Part shown: in pieces, positions 7,775 to 16,832 of the stretch
Layout: each line of letters opens with the position of its first letter
Numbering within the stretch: position 1 is the stretch's first letter
Source: Acididesulfobacillus acetoxydans
GTDB lineage: Bacteria; Bacillota; Desulfitobacteriia; Desulfitobacteriales; Desulfitobacteriaceae
NCBI RefSeq assembly: GCF_902729405.1
Contig: NZ_LR746496.1
Location: forward strand, 2,418,001-2,482,000
Length of the DNA stretch: 64,000 nt
Reading direction: 5' to 3'
Made by a program: the position numbers and the translations under genes
The notes under the pieces: generated by a model
What the model saw: only the letters and a program-made list of their open reading frames with translations
The model's database searches: none
Told to the model about the DNA's origin: nothing

Positions 7775-8887
7775 ATGGCTCAAGCTGAGAAGACCAAAGT
7801 GATTGTCGGGATGAGCGGCGGCGTGGATAGCTCCATGGCCGCCGCTTTGCTCCTGGACCAAGGGTATGAGGTGATAGGGGTAACACTTCAGATTTGGCCA
7901 TCCGGGGGTCCGGAAACGGAGAAGAGCTGTTGTTCCGTCAGCGCGATTGACGACGCCCGCCTGGTGGCCTATCTGTTAGGTATTCCGCACTATGTGCTCA
8001 ATTTTCGTTCGGTTTTTGAGGAAAAAGTCGTGGCTTATTTTGCGGAATCTTATTTCCGGGGGGAGACGCCTAATCCGTGTCTGGCCTGTAACCGCGAGAT
8101 CAAGTTTGGCGAGCTTTTGCGCAAAGCGCGGGGTTTGGGGGCCGAGTATATCGCCACAGGCCACTATGCCAGGGTGCAGCGCGATGCGGGAAGCGGGCGT
8201 TTCCTTTTGTTCAAAGGGGTTGACGGGCAAAAAGACCAGAGTTATGGCCTGTATGGCTTAGGCCAGGAGCAGCTTCGGCATACGCTTTTTCCCCTGGGTG
8301 AGTATCGCAAGCCCCAGATTCGGGAAATGGCCAAAGCGAGAGGGTTGGCCCGGGTGGCGGCTAAACCGGACAGCCAGGAAATTTGTTTCGTGCCGGACAA
8401 TGACTATGCGGAGTTTTTGCGGCGGAGGGCGCCGGAAAAGGTGGTCCCGGGACTGTTTGTGGACAGGGAGGGCCGCCCCTTGGGAAAACACCGGGGGATC
8501 GTCCGCTACACGGTGGGACAGCGCAAGGGACTGGGTGGAACCTTCGGCAAGCCGATGTTTGTGCTCGGCTTCAATCCAGAACGCAATGAGGTGGTACTGG
8601 GCGAGGACGCGCAAGTCTATACCCCGGTCCTCTGGGCCGAAGAACTCAATTGGATTGCCTGGCCCGAAGTGCGCGAACCGGTCAGGGTCAAGGCCAAAAT
8701 TCGTTATAAAGCCCCGCCGGCCCCGGCCTGGGTTATTCCCGAGGGGAGCGCCGTCAAGGTGGAATTCGACCGGCCGCAGAGGGCGGTGACTCCGGGACAG
8801 GCCGTCGTTTTCTATCGGGAGGATCTGGTTCTGGGCGGCGGAACCATTGTCTCAGACCCCCGAGGGTTGCGTCGCCGCTCAATCTGA
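7775..8887 (+). CDS. mnmA: tRNA-specific 2-thiouridylase MnmA (TrmU)
   Basis: 370 residues. PP-loop SGGVDSS near the N-terminus, catalytic cysteine in TPNPCLACNREIKF and the second cysteine in PDSQEICFVPD; the C-terminal part has the family motif RYTVGQRKGLG. It thiolates U34 of Lys, Glu and Gln tRNAs using persulfide sulfur, here presumably delivered by the cysteine desulfurase two genes upstream. The ATG lies 3 bp after the iscU stop, indicating co-transcription. Confidence 0.95.
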   Translation: MAQAEKTKVIVGMSGGVDSSMAAALLLDQGYEVIGVTLQIWPSGGPETEKSCCSVSAIDDARLVAYLLGIPHYVLNFRSVFEEKVVAYFAESYFRGETPNPCLACNREIKFGELLRKARGLGAEYIATGHYARVQRDAGSGRFLLFKGVDGQKDQSYGLYGLGQEQLRHTLFPLGEYRKPQIREMAKARGLARVAAKPDSQEICFVPDNDYAEFLRRRAPEKVVPGLFVDREGRPLGKHRGIVRYTVGQRKGLGGTFGKPMFVLGFNPERNEVVLGEDAQVYTPVLWAEELNWIAWPEVREPVRVKAKIRYKAPPAPAWVIPEGSAVKVEFDRPQRAVTPGQAVVFYREDLVLGGGTIVSDPRGLRRRSI

Positions 8888-9243
8888 GGTCGGGTTCTCG
8901 GGGCGGGGGTCAGTCCGGTGTCGGCTTTGCCTTTGTCTCCGGCCGGTTTGACCCGACGGGGGTGAACCTCCCGCCTCCGCTTCTGGCTGAGAGGCGGGGG
9001 GTTTCAAGTCGTATATCGCCGGAAAGCCGGAACGATCCCCGGTTCGGAAGGTCTATTGAGTCAGAAAAGGTTTGCGAGTTTTTGCCGAATATTTATTTTG
9101 GTTTTTGACCGGATTTTCAGGTTCAAAAGGCTTGTCCTTCCCCGGAAATTGCCTTAGTATGATAATGGTTAGATGCATGAATTTAAAACGGTTTGGGCAT
9201 AGTACGACTAAGACTGAGAAAGAGAATGGAAAGGAAGGCCTGC
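8888..9243. other. intergenic region mnmA / PRC-barrel gene
   Basis: No gene is seen. A GC-rich hairpin pairs CCCGCCTC (8970-8977) with GAGGCGGG (8991-8998) and is followed only by GGTTTC, so it is a weak terminator candidate for the mnmA operon. An AT-richer stretch with TATGATAAT (9158-9166) may hold a promoter, but no well-spaced -35 box is visible. Confidence 0.5.
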
Positions 9244-9735
9244 ATGAGGCGCGCACGCGAGATTGCCGGCTTGCCGGTTCTGGATGTGAAGAGCGGAAAC
9301 CAGATTGGCTGGGTACAGGATGTCGTTTTTGACACCCGGACAGATTCGGTTTCCGGGATTCTGCTGGAAGGAGGGCATTTCTTTCATTCTTCTAAAGGTC
9401 TTCCGCGCCGCGCTTTGGCGAACATCGGCAAGGATGCCGTCACGGTGCGGGATGCAAAACTGCAGGACGTGCAGGGGAGGCTTTGGTCGGAGACGCTGGG
9501 CAGCCCGGTGTATACGGAAGGTGGAGAAACGAGGGGTAAGATCGAAGATGTCTTCTTGGATGACACAGGGGATCGTATTCTAGGATATGAAGTTTCGGAT
9601 GGTTTTTTCGCCGACTTGCTCCAAGGACGGGGGACTATTCTACAGCAGCACGTTGTGGCCGACGGGGAAGACATTGTGATCGTCGATGACCAGGCAAGGC
9701 CCTGGGGTGAAAATGGAGGGGGTTCAGGATCATGA
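9244..9735 (+). CDS. PRC-barrel domain protein
   Basis: 163 residues with two PRC-barrel-like halves: residues about 5-75 (REIAGLPVLDVKSGNQIGWV and VVFD) and about 80-160 (LGSPVYTEGGETRGKIEDV). Such proteins are found in RNA-processing, sporulation (YlmC/YmxH type) and photosynthetic reaction-centre contexts; the role here is unknown. AAGGAAGG 6 bp upstream favours ATG 9244 over in-frame starts at 9193 and 9226. The stop overlaps the next ATG (ATGA), so the two genes are translationally coupled. Confidence 0.8.
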   Translation: MRRAREIAGLPVLDVKSGNQIGWVQDVVFDTRTDSVSGILLEGGHFFHSSKGLPRRALANIGKDAVTVRDAKLQDVQGRLWSETLGSPVYTEGGETRGKIEDVFLDDTGDRILGYEVSDGFFADLLQGRGTILQQHVVADGEDIVIVDDQARPWGENGGGSGS

Positions 9736-9947
9736 ACTGTCCAGTGTGCGGAGGTCGGACTATCGGAAAAGTCGGTGTGGGTCAGTTTTATTGCTGGGAC
9801 TGCTGTGTAGAATTTACCACCCAAGACGATAAGGTCGTCATCTACGATTTGGCGGAGGACGGCTCCTTGGTGGCTTGGGAAGACCCGATTGTCGGCGGGC
9901 CCGCAGACGAGGCCCTAAATGGAAACCCGGAGGCGGTCGTCGAATAA
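9732..9947 (+). CDS. small zinc-ribbon protein
   Basis: 71 residues. Two cysteine pairs, CPVCGG at the N-terminus and CWDCC about 18 residues on, form a likely zinc ribbon. The rest is acidic. It overlaps the PRC-barrel gene by 4 bp and is clearly in the same transcript. No specific family recognised. Confidence 0.7.
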   Translation: MNCPVCGGRTIGKVGVGQFYCWDCCVEFTTQDDKVVIYDLAEDGSLVAWEDPIVGGPADEALNGNPEAVVE

Positions 9948-9983
9948 GTGTGCCGAGTAAGTCTGTCGAAGGAGGAAGAGCGT

Positions 9984-10130
9984 ATGTCAAGACGCTGGAT
10001 CAGCGGTTTGGTGGCCGGAGGTGTGGCAGGAGCTGCTTTAGGATTACTCGCGGTGCCGCGACGGACGAGAAGTTCCTGGACGCGTCAGGGCAGGCGCTTA
10101 TGGACGAGGGGAAGAAAGATCTGGGGCTAG
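9984..10130 (+). CDS. small membrane-anchored basic protein
   Basis: 48 residues: one glycine/alanine-rich hydrophobic segment (about 6-23, GLVAGGVAGAALGLLAV) followed by a strongly basic Arg/Trp tail. It resembles short YtxH-like proteins in layout only. AAGGAGGAAG 7 bp before the ATG is a strong ribosome binding site. Last gene before the terminator at 10271. Confidence 0.6.
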   Translation: MSRRWISGLVAGGVAGAALGLLAVPRRTRSSWTRQGRRLWTRGRKIWG

Positions 10131-10270
10131 GCCGGGTCGGCCGGTCCGGGAAGCCGCAGCGGGAGGTTCGGGTGCGGCTTTGGCCGCAAGTGTTCCGGGC
10201 TGAAGAAGGCCATTCTCCGCTCGAAAGGTTCTTCGCTTAAAGGAATTAAGAAGTTACTGTTTCATGGTGA

Positions 10271-10295
10271 AAAGCGCGCGCCGGCGCGCTTTTTT
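10271..10295 (+). terminator. intrinsic terminator after PRC-barrel/zinc-ribbon operon
   Basis: AAAGCGCGC (10271-10279) pairs with GCGCGCTTT (10284-10292) across a 4-nt loop; the T run extends to 10295. Strong GC stem with T6. Confidence 0.88.
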
Positions 10296-10320
10296 AGTCC
10301 GCCGGAGCCGAAGGTGTTGC

Positions 10321-10381
10321 GACCAAGAGGCTTAGCCGCATGCCCCTGGCTAAAGCCCGGCTTTAGCCAGGGGGAGATTCA
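10321..10381 (-). repeat. dispersed palindromic repeat, copy 2 (61 bp)
   Basis: Reverse orientation relative to copy 1. Here the core is an almost perfect palindrome, CCCCTGGCTAAAGCC pairing with GGCTTTAGCCAGGGG (15 bp, 1-nt loop), flanked by the same GAATCTCC start and GGCTAAGCCTCTTGGTC tail. It lies between two + strand operons. Confidence 0.9.
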
Positions 10382-10561
10382 GGAGGGAGACGAGTGATTG
10401 GCTGCAAGGAACCGTTATTGTTAGGATACTGTTAAATGCTAGTAAATATATAGAAGGAAGGTTGCTCCCGCCGGAAGGTTTGGGGTGAATAGCCCGGGAA
10501 TGAGCCGGATTTACTAAAACCCGAAGGTTTGGGGGAGAATAGAAGGAAAGGGGGAGTGCCG

Positions 10562-11596
10562 GTGTTGCGTCGGGAAAAATGGCGATGGGTCTTCTTGGCG
10601 GGAATTATTTTGGGCGGCGGCGCACTCCTCCTGGCTGTCCGTGCGGTGGTCGGTCCCTTCCTGCTGGGTTTTGCCCTGGCCTACCTTTTAAACCCTTTGG
10701 TGGAGGGTCTGGAAAGAAGAGGGGTTGGCCGCCGCTGGGCCATCGCCGTTGTCTTTGTCGCCATTGTCGGCGGGCTCATTCTGGCCGTTGTTCTCAGCTT
10801 ACCGGTCTTGTACACCGAACTGGCCAAGATTGCGGCCGTCCTGCCGCGTACGATGCAGAGCCTTGACCGGTATATCCTGAATTTCCGGGGAAACCTGCGG
10901 ACCTCGGGTTTGCCGGAACGGATTGCTTTGACGGTTGACCAGCACCTGGCCCAGGGGGAAGGGTTCCTTTTGGCCAAGCTGAGTTGGACTTTACGCGTCT
11001 TGCCGGACATGCTGGCATCTCTCAGCCTCTATATCCTGGCGCCGATTCTGGCCATCTATTTCTTGGCGGATTGGCGCCGCCTCGGGGACGGATTGGCCTG
11101 GCTGGTTCCCCAGCGCCGGCGGGCGGAATGGTTGAGACTCTGGCGGGATATAAACCACGTTATACGCCGCTTCATCCGGGGGAACCTGGTCGTGGCCGGA
11201 ATTGTGGGGGTCTTGATTGGCCTGGGCAGTAAATTGGCAGGGATGGATTATGCCTTGCTCATCGGCTTGATCTCAGGGATATCGGATCTCATACCGTATT
11301 TTGGTCCCTTCATCGGCGCCGTGCCTGTCCTTTTACTGGCTTTGACAAAATCCCCCCTGATGGTGGGTAAGGTGGCCCTCGTCATTATCGTGGTCCAGCA
11401 ACTTGAGGGGAATTTCATTTCGCCGAAATTGATGGGGGACAGCGTGCGTCTGCATCCCCTCTGGATTGTGTTTGTCCTCCTGGCCGGCGGGGAATTGGCG
11501 GGCTTCTGGGGGCTTCTCTTGGCGGTTCCGCTGGCGGCCGTTTTAAAAGTTATCCTGCGCTATCTCTATCTGCGCCTGGTCTCTCCCAGCGTCTGA
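10562..11596 (+). CDS. AI-2E family transporter / PerM-type permease
   Basis: About 344 residues with roughly seven hydrophobic segments. Family hallmarks: the N-terminal LGFALAYLLNPLVEGLERRG, the central cytoplasmic region, and the C-terminal ISDLIPYFGPFIGAVPV plus LWGLLLAVPLA-like segment (here FWGLLLAVPLAAVLKVI). Proteins of this family (YueF, YtvI, TqsA) export small molecules or act as Na+/H+ antiporters; substrate unknown here. GTG 10562 is preferred (AAGGGGGAG 5 bp upstream); the frame is open to TTG 10529. Confidence 0.85.
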   Translation: MLRREKWRWVFLAGIILGGGALLLAVRAVVGPFLLGFALAYLLNPLVEGLERRGVGRRWAIAVVFVAIVGGLILAVVLSLPVLYTELAKIAAVLPRTMQSLDRYILNFRGNLRTSGLPERIALTVDQHLAQGEGFLLAKLSWTLRVLPDMLASLSLYILAPILAIYFLADWRRLGDGLAWLVPQRRRAEWLRLWRDINHVIRRFIRGNLVVAGIVGVLIGLGSKLAGMDYALLIGLISGISDLIPYFGPFIGAVPVLLLALTKSPLMVGKVALVIIVVQQLEGNFISPKLMGDSVRLHPLWIVFVLLAGGELAGFWGLLLAVPLAAVLKVILRYLYLRLVSPSV

Positions 11597-11762
11597 AACG
11601 GCATTTGGATGCCATTGCTTCGCCGAACCGCAACCTGTCAAAGAATACTTAAGCGCTGAGGGATTCGTGCGGCGGAAAGCCGCCCGTCGACCTAGGAGCA
11701 CCGGCAAGCGCAAGGATAGACGCGGGACTTTGACGTTATCCTGCGGGCCGTCGGCGCAAGAA

Positions 11763-11791
11763 TTGACAGGCTCTTGGCTTTTCGTTATACT
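11763..11791 (+). promoter_or_regulatory. sigma-A promoter upstream of alaS
   Basis: TTGACA (11763-11768), 17-bp spacer, TATACT (11786-11791). Transcription should start near 11798, giving a leader of about 200 nt before alaS. Confidence 0.87.
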
Positions 11792-11832
11792 CAAAACCAA
11801 TGGTTGTGTGATGAGCCAAGGTTTTCTTCACA

Positions 11833-11862
11833 AGGGTTATAAACTATAGGGTTATAAACTAT
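11833..11862 (+). repeat. exact 15-bp tandem duplication in alaS leader
   Basis: AGGGTTATAAACTAT occurs at 11833-11847 and again immediately at 11848-11862. Confidence 0.9.
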
Positions 11863-11896
11863 CGAAGCGTCATAAGGGGTTCCGGCCTGGCGACAT

Positions 11897-11922
11897 CCCG
11901 CTCCTGATGAGGAGCGGGTTTT
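11897..11922 (+). terminator. terminator/attenuator in the alaS leader
   Basis: CCCGCTCCT (11897-11905) pairs perfectly with AGGAGCGGG (11910-11918) across GATG, followed by TTTT. It lies downstream of the promoter and upstream of alaS, so read-through must be controlled or partial. Confidence 0.8.
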
Positions 11923-12003
11923 GCTCTTCATCTTAATTCATCATTCGTCATCCATCATTTATCATTTATCATTTATCATAATTTATTGGGGGAGGATTTT
12001 CTC

Positions 12004-14631
12004 ATGTACAGCGGCAACCAGTTGCGGGAAATGTTTTTAAAGTATTTTGAAGCCAAAGGGCATCGGATTTTGCCGAGCGCTTCTCTCATCCCGAAAGACG
12101 ACCCGACTTTGCTCCTTACCGTGGCGGGGATGGTCCCTTTCAAACCCTATTTTCAACGCCGGGTCGAGCCACCTTTTCCGAGAGCGACGACTGCCCAAAA
12201 ATGCGTGCGTACTCCAGATCTGGAGGAAGTCGGCAAAACGGCTAGGCATCATACTTTCTTCGAGATGCTGGGTAATTTTTCCTTTGGCGATTATTTTAAA
12301 GAAAATGCCATCCCTTGGGCCTGGGAGTACGTGACGGAAGTTCTCAAGCTTCCGGTGGAGAAGCTCTGGGTTACAATTCATCCCGAAGATGAGGAAGCGC
12401 GGCAGATTTGGCTGGATAAGGCGGGAGTCAAGCCGGAGCGGATTGCGATCGATGAATCGAATTTCTGGGCTGCAGGACCGACCGGACCCTGCGGACCCTG
12501 TTCCGAGATTTATGTGGATTTAGGCGAAAATAGGGGCTGCGGCCGCCCAGAGTGCGCGGTTGGCTGCGAGTGCGACCGTTTCCTCGAAATTTGGAATCTC
12601 GTTTTTATGCAATACAACCGGGATGAGGCGGGGAATCTCACCCCTTTGCCCAAACAAAATATTGATACGGGGATGGGCTTGGAGCGGATTGCTTCCGTCA
12701 TGCAGGGGGTGGAATCGAACTTTGACACGGACCTTTTCCGGCCCATTATTGATAAAGTGGCTGACCTGGCGGGCATTCGCTATAAGGACGATCCCAAGAG
12801 CGACATGGCCCTCAAAGTAGTGGCAGACCACAGCCGGGCCGTTTCTTTCATGCTGAGCGACGGGATCCGCCCCGACAATGAGGGGCGGGGTTATGTCCTC
12901 AGGCGCATTCTGCGCCGGGCCGTGCGTTTCGCCCGTCTAATCGGGATCGAAAAACCGTTTCTCGAGCAAGTTTTCTTGGTGATTCAAAGGGATTATGCCC
13001 ATCACTATCCCGAGTTAAAAGAAAACGAGAACTTCATTCTCAACCATTTGCGCTTGGAGGAGAAGAACTTCCAGGCGACACTGGAACAGGGTACCCAGAT
13101 TCTTCAGGAACGCATCCGTGCCCTCCAGGCGGAAGGCAAGACGGTGCTTTCGGGACGGGATGCTTTCTACCTTTATGAAACATACGGCTTTCCGGTGGAA
13201 CTGACGGAGGAAATCCTGAATGAACAGAACCTCAAGGTGGATCTTCAGGATTTTGAGCGGGCCGCGGAAGAGCACCGGCGCCTGGCCAGGGAGCAGTCTC
13301 GGCAGAGGCGCGCTGTGCAGGAGAGCCCGATCGTGACGGAAAGAGCGAAACGGCTGGGAATGACCCCGTTTCTCGGTTACGAACGGGCGAGCACCGAAGC
13401 GACGGTTGAAGCTCTCTTCCTGGGCGGGGAAGAAATTATGGATGCCGGGGAAGGAGACGAAGTGATTTGCTTCCTTTCCCAAACTCCATTTTACGCGGAA
13501 AGCGGCGGGCAGACGGCGGACCGGGGCGTCCTGGAGACCGCGCGGGCGGAAGCCGAAGTCCTGGAAGTCAAAAAAGGAGTCACCGGGACAATTTATCACA
13601 CGCTGAGGATTAAGCGGGGGGTCCTGCATCGGGGCGAAAAAGTCACGGCGGCAGTGGACGCCGGGGCGCGGGCCGCCACGGCCAGGCATCACAGTGCCAC
13701 CCATCTGCTGCAGGCGGCGCTGCGCGGCGTGCTGGGGGATCATGTGCGGCAGTCCGGTTCCTTGGTGACACCGGAAAGACTGCGCTTTGATTTTACGCAT
13801 TTTTCGGCTCTGACGCCCGCTCAGCTTACGCTGGTGGAGGAGAAAGTGAATGAGGCCGTGCTGGCCAATCTGACGGTGAGTTCCGTGGAGATGCGCCTGG
13901 CCGATGCCAAGGCCAGCGGGGCGACCGCTCTCTTCGGGGAGAAATACGGTGAAGTCGTCCGGGTCGTGCGGATGGGCGATTTCAGCCGGGAACTGTGCGG
14001 AGGTACTCATGTCCGGGCTACGGGAGAGGTCGGCTTAGTCAAGATTCTGGCCGAGAGCGGGATCGGGGCCGGGCTGCGCCGGATCGAAGCGGTGGCCGGA
14101 CTGAATTCTCTGGCCTATGTCCGGGGCTTGGAATCTCAGGCCCAGGAGCTGGCTCAGATCTTGAAAACCCCGGCGTCCGAAGTCGCCCGGCGGGTGGAAG
14201 GACTTCTCGGCCAGATCAAAGATCTGGACCGGGAGGTGCAGCAGCTTCAGGTGAAAGTGGCGAGAGGAGAAGCCTCGGACCTTTTGGCCAAAATGCAGGA
14301 TGTGGAAGGGGTCGGGGTGCTGGCAGTCCAGGTGCAAGCGCCGGACATGGAAGGGTTGAGGCAAATCAGCGATCTTTTGCGCGACAAGTTGAAGCAAGGG
14401 GTTATCATCTTGAGCGCGGTGGCTGAGGGCAAGGTCAACTGGGTGGCTGCCGTGAAGCCGGTAGGTTTAAGGGGACTCCACGCGGGGCAGATTATTAAGG
14501 AAGTGGCTAAAATAACGGACGGCGGCGGGGGCGGCCGGCCGGATATGGCCCAGGCCGGCGGTAAGGATCCCGGGAAGGTCAGTGAAGCCTTGGGACAGGT
14601 GCCCCAGATTATCCGCAGTTTTCTTAGCTGA
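12004..14631 (+). CDS. alaS: alanine--tRNA ligase
   Basis: 875 residues, normal length. Class II aminoacylation core with FFEMLGNFSFGDYFK and CGPCSEIYVDLG, GRGYVLRRILRRAVRFARL, the editing-domain motif RHHSATHLLQAALR with the second zinc motif CGGTHV, and a C-terminal DHHA1-type domain ending GGGGGRPDMAQAGG. GGGGGAGGA 8 bp before ATG 12004 fixes the start. It charges tRNA-Ala and clears Ser/Gly mischarging. First gene of the alaS-ireB-AKR-ruvX group. Confidence 0.97.
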   Translation: MYSGNQLREMFLKYFEAKGHRILPSASLIPKDDPTLLLTVAGMVPFKPYFQRRVEPPFPRATTAQKCVRTPDLEEVGKTARHHTFFEMLGNFSFGDYFKENAIPWAWEYVTEVLKLPVEKLWVTIHPEDEEARQIWLDKAGVKPERIAIDESNFWAAGPTGPCGPCSEIYVDLGENRGCGRPECAVGCECDRFLEIWNLVFMQYNRDEAGNLTPLPKQNIDTGMGLERIASVMQGVESNFDTDLFRPIIDKVADLAGIRYKDDPKSDMALKVVADHSRAVSFMLSDGIRPDNEGRGYVLRRILRRAVRFARLIGIEKPFLEQVFLVIQRDYAHHYPELKENENFILNHLRLEEKNFQATLEQGTQILQERIRALQAEGKTVLSGRDAFYLYETYGFPVELTEEILNEQNLKVDLQDFERAAEEHRRLAREQSRQRRAVQESPIVTERAKRLGMTPFLGYERASTEATVEALFLGGEEIMDAGEGDEVICFLSQTPFYAESGGQTADRGVLETARAEAEVLEVKKGVTGTIYHTLRIKRGVLHRGEKVTAAVDAGARAATARHHSATHLLQAALRGVLGDHVRQSGSLVTPERLRFDFTHFSALTPAQLTLVEEKVNEAVLANLTVSSVEMRLADAKASGATALFGEKYGEVVRVVRMGDFSRELCGGTHVRATGEVGLVKILAESGIGAGLRRIEAVAGLNSLAYVRGLESQAQELAQILKTPASEVARRVEGLLGQIKDLDREVQQLQVKVARGEASDLLAKMQDVEGVGVLAVQVQAPDMEGLRQISDLLRDKLKQGVIILSAVAEGKVNWVAAVKPVGLRGLHAGQIIKEVAKITDGGGGGRPDMAQAGGKDPGKVSEALGQVPQIIRSFLS

Positions 14632-14834
14632 GGAGAAAGCGATTCGGCCGGATTTATCTGTGCGAGTGAAGTGTTTTGGCCAAGGTTCTTACGTCTGTCT
14701 ATTGGATGTGGGGCGGAGACCGCTGATTCTTTGCCAATAACTTCAGGAGCTTGGAGGAAAAACAGTCTGGAAGGGAGAATTCCTTAAGTAACAGTCTCTG
14801 CGGGGGATTGAGGATTGTGAAAGGGGAGAAGCTT

Positions 14835-15125
14835 ATGGACGGATTGGATCACACCATGATGTTTAAGGCGCAAGGAGAGGACATCCAGGCGCGGGAAGTT
14901 TTGCAACAGGTGTATGCCGCCCTGCAGGAGAAAGGATATGACCCGATTAACCAGTTAGTCGGTTATCTCATGTCCGGAGATCCTGTGTATATTACCAGTC
15001 ACAACCAGGCGCGGGCTCTGATTCGCAAGCTGGAACGCTACGAGCTTCTGGAAGAGCTGGTGCGTTTCTACCTGGAGGACGGCAATCCGTCCACCCCGGG
15101 GGCGGACAAAGACAAACCGGTCTGA
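14835..15125 (+). CDS. IreB family regulatory phosphoprotein (DUF965, YrzL)
   Basis: 96 residues. Conserved features of the IreB/YrzL family: DHTMMFK at the N-terminus, [20 protein letters not shown] and [20 protein letters not shown]. In enterococci IreB is a substrate of the Ser/Thr kinase IreK and affects cephalosporin tolerance; in most Firmicutes it lies between alaS and ruvX, as here. AAGGGGAG upstream supports ATG 14835. The C-terminal 10 residues are a charged extension. Confidence 0.9.
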   Translation: MDGLDHTMMFKAQGEDIQAREVLQQVYAALQEKGYDPINQLVGYLMSGDPVYITSHNQARALIRKLERYELLEELVRFYLEDGNPSTPGADKDKPV

Positions 15126-15331
15126 GGCGACAAAGAGCGACCGCAGGAGAATGCTCTGCCCGTAACAGGCCGTGTTCGCGAGGCGATTAGCCCGCAACAG
15201 GGAGAGAAGCGGACGGAATGGGCATTAAAGGGCAGAATATAAAACCACAATAGGCGTTAAATGAGTTGGCAAACCGGAACAGGCCTATGATTCGGAAAGA
15301 GCAAACGGAGCTTTGGAGGCGGGACGGGTTT

Positions 15332-16279
15332 ATGCGTCAGGTTCAGTTGGGCTGGCGAGGGCCGCAAGTGTCGGAGGTCTGTTTTGGCAGCTTGGCCATC
15401 TCTCCTCTCCAAGGCCGGGTGACGGCAGAACAAGGCAGTGATGTCTTCGAGTATGCGGTTGGACGCGGGGTTAACTGGGTGGACACGGCCGAGATTTACG
15501 ATAACTACGCCCAATTGCGGCCCGTGCTAAGGCGGCATCCCGAGGTTCGGGTGGTGAGCAAGTCCTATGCGGTGAGCGGGGAAGAAATGAGGCAAAGTAT
15601 CGAAAAGGCCCGTCGCGGCTTGGGACGGGAAACGCTCGATTTCTTTCTTTTGCACGAACAGGAAAGTGCGCTGACTCTGAGAGGGCACCGGGGGGCGTGG
15701 GAAGAATTGCTCAAGGCGAAGGCGGACGGGCGGGTGAGCAGGATCGGGATCTCGACCCACGCTGTAGCCGGTGTCAGGGCGGGAGCCCTGCAGCCCGGAC
15801 TCGATGTCATTCACGCGATCATCAACCTGCAGGGTCTGGGGATTATCGACGGCTGCCGGGAGGATATGCTGGCGGCGATTTCCTTTGCCCACGACTTGAA
15901 GATCGGCATCTATGCCATGAAGGTTTTCGGCGGCGGGCACTTGGGCGCTTCCCCGCGGGAGGCGCTCGCTTACGTGCGCGGCATCCCCGGCGTCCAGGCC
16001 ATGGCCTTAGGGATGTCCAGCCGGGCCGAGGTGGAGTACAATCTGCGTTTTCTGGACGGGGAAGAGATTGACAGGGATTTGGCGCTCAAGGTGCGGCATG
16101 AGGAGCGCAAGCTCTATATCGCCGATTGGTGTCAGGGCTGCGGCCGCTGTGTCGGGGCCTGCCCGCAGGGGGCGTTGTCCTTGTCAGAATCGGGGCAGGC
16201 TCGGGTGAATGCGGGAGCCTGTGTTCTTTGCGGCTACTGCGGGCGCGTTTGCCCGCATTTTTGCCTAAAAATTGTCTGA
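15332..16279 (+). CDS. aldo/keto reductase with C-terminal 2[4Fe-4S] ferredoxin domain
   Basis: 315 residues. Aldo/keto reductase barrel with the tetrad candidates Asp (WVDTAEIYDNY), Tyr, Lys (VVSKSY) and His (FLLHEQES). The last 60 residues hold CQGCGRCVGACP and CVLCGYCGRVCPHFC, two [4Fe-4S] cluster motifs. It likely reduces a carbonyl using electrons from NAD(P)H or ferredoxin; substrate unknown. GGAGGCGG 10 bp before ATG 15332 and alignment to the family start MxxVxLG favour this over TTG 15266. Similar genes sit between alaS and ruvX in some Clostridia. Confidence 0.88.
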   Translation: MRQVQLGWRGPQVSEVCFGSLAISPLQGRVTAEQGSDVFEYAVGRGVNWVDTAEIYDNYAQLRPVLRRHPEVRVVSKSYAVSGEEMRQSIEKARRGLGRETLDFFLLHEQESALTLRGHRGAWEELLKAKADGRVSRIGISTHAVAGVRAGALQPGLDVIHAIINLQGLGIIDGCREDMLAAISFAHDLKIGIYAMKVFGGGHLGASPREALAYVRGIPGVQAMALGMSSRAEVEYNLRFLDGEEIDRDLALKVRHEERKLYIADWCQGCGRCVGACPQGALSLSESGQARVNAGACVLCGYCGRVCPHFCLKIV

Positions 16280-16354
16280 GGAACCCCGTAGGGATTGATC
16301 GGGCGGACAGAGGACCAAGGGGGATGGATAACCAAGAGGGATGGAGGACCAAGA

Positions 16355-16771
16355 GTGGACGGCAGGCGCATTATGGGTTTGGATTTCGGTGAGAGGACTA
16401 TCGGAGTGGCGGTCAGCGATGAACTGTTATGGACGGGCCAGGGAGTCAAAACGATCCGGCGCTCAAAAACGGAGATGGCGGAACTGGCCGATCTCATCCG
16501 CAGCTATGACGTAGGGGAGATTGTCTTGGGCTACCCCAAGAACATGAACGGGACTCTGGGTCCCCGGGCGCGCCTGACCGAGGAGTTTGCCGAGCGGCTG
16601 CGCCGCTCCTTCGGCTTGCCGGTGGTTCTTTGGGATGAACGGCTGACGACGGCCGCGGCCGAGCGGACCTTGCTGGAAGGGGATATTTCCCGGGCCAAAA
16701 GAAAGAAAGTGATTGACAAGATGGCCGCGATCCTGATTTTGCAGGGCTATCTGGAGCGCAAACGGGGATAG
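16355..16771 (+). CDS. ruvX: Holliday junction resolvase-like / pre-16S rRNA nuclease YqgF
   Basis: 138 residues. RNase H-like fold signature [18 protein letters not shown] with the catalytic Asp, [14 protein letters not shown], and [15 protein letters not shown] with the second acidic site. By family knowledge it processes the 5' end of 16S rRNA. GTG 16355 with GGAGG 7 bp upstream is the likely start; ATG 16373 is too close to the active-site strand. Confidence 0.93.
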   Translation: MDGRRIMGLDFGERTIGVAVSDELLWTGQGVKTIRRSKTEMAELADLIRSYDVGEIVLGYPKNMNGTLGPRARLTEEFAERLRRSFGLPVVLWDERLTTAAAERTLLEGDISRAKRKKVIDKMAAILILQGYLERKRG

Positions 16772-16832
16772 TCCGGGCGGAAAAGGGTGATCGGGAATCT
16801 CGGGAATCTCGTGTGCGTTACGTGTGTGCCGT

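Larger units (their letters stand above)
10131..10561. other. intergenic region with terminator, dispersed repeat and direct repeat
   Basis: No gene seen. It holds the terminator at 10271-10295, dispersed repeat copy 2 at 10321-10381, and a direct repeat GAAGGTTTGGGG...GAATAG at 10474-10492 and 10523-10542, just before the permease start. An ORF across 9875-10240 is judged a shadow. Confidence 0.6.
11597..12003. other. alaS leader region with promoter, tandem repeat and attenuator-like terminator
   Basis: No gene. After about 165 bp without features comes the promoter at 11763-11791, a roughly 200-nt transcribed leader containing the pair AAAACC (11793-11798)/GGTTTT (11820-11825), an exact 15-bp tandem duplication (11833-11862), an intrinsic terminator (11897-11922) and an AT-rich tract with three ATTTATC units before the alaS ribosome binding site. 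The T-box consensus was looked for and not found. Confidence 0.65.

Noticed and set aside
11760-12003. T-box riboswitch for alaS
   Set aside because: The conserved T-box antiterminator sequence (AGGGTGGNACCGCG type) is absent.
13015-14010. 331-codon minus-strand ORF
   Set aside because: It is the shadow of alaS on the other strand; no start signal or protein-family character.
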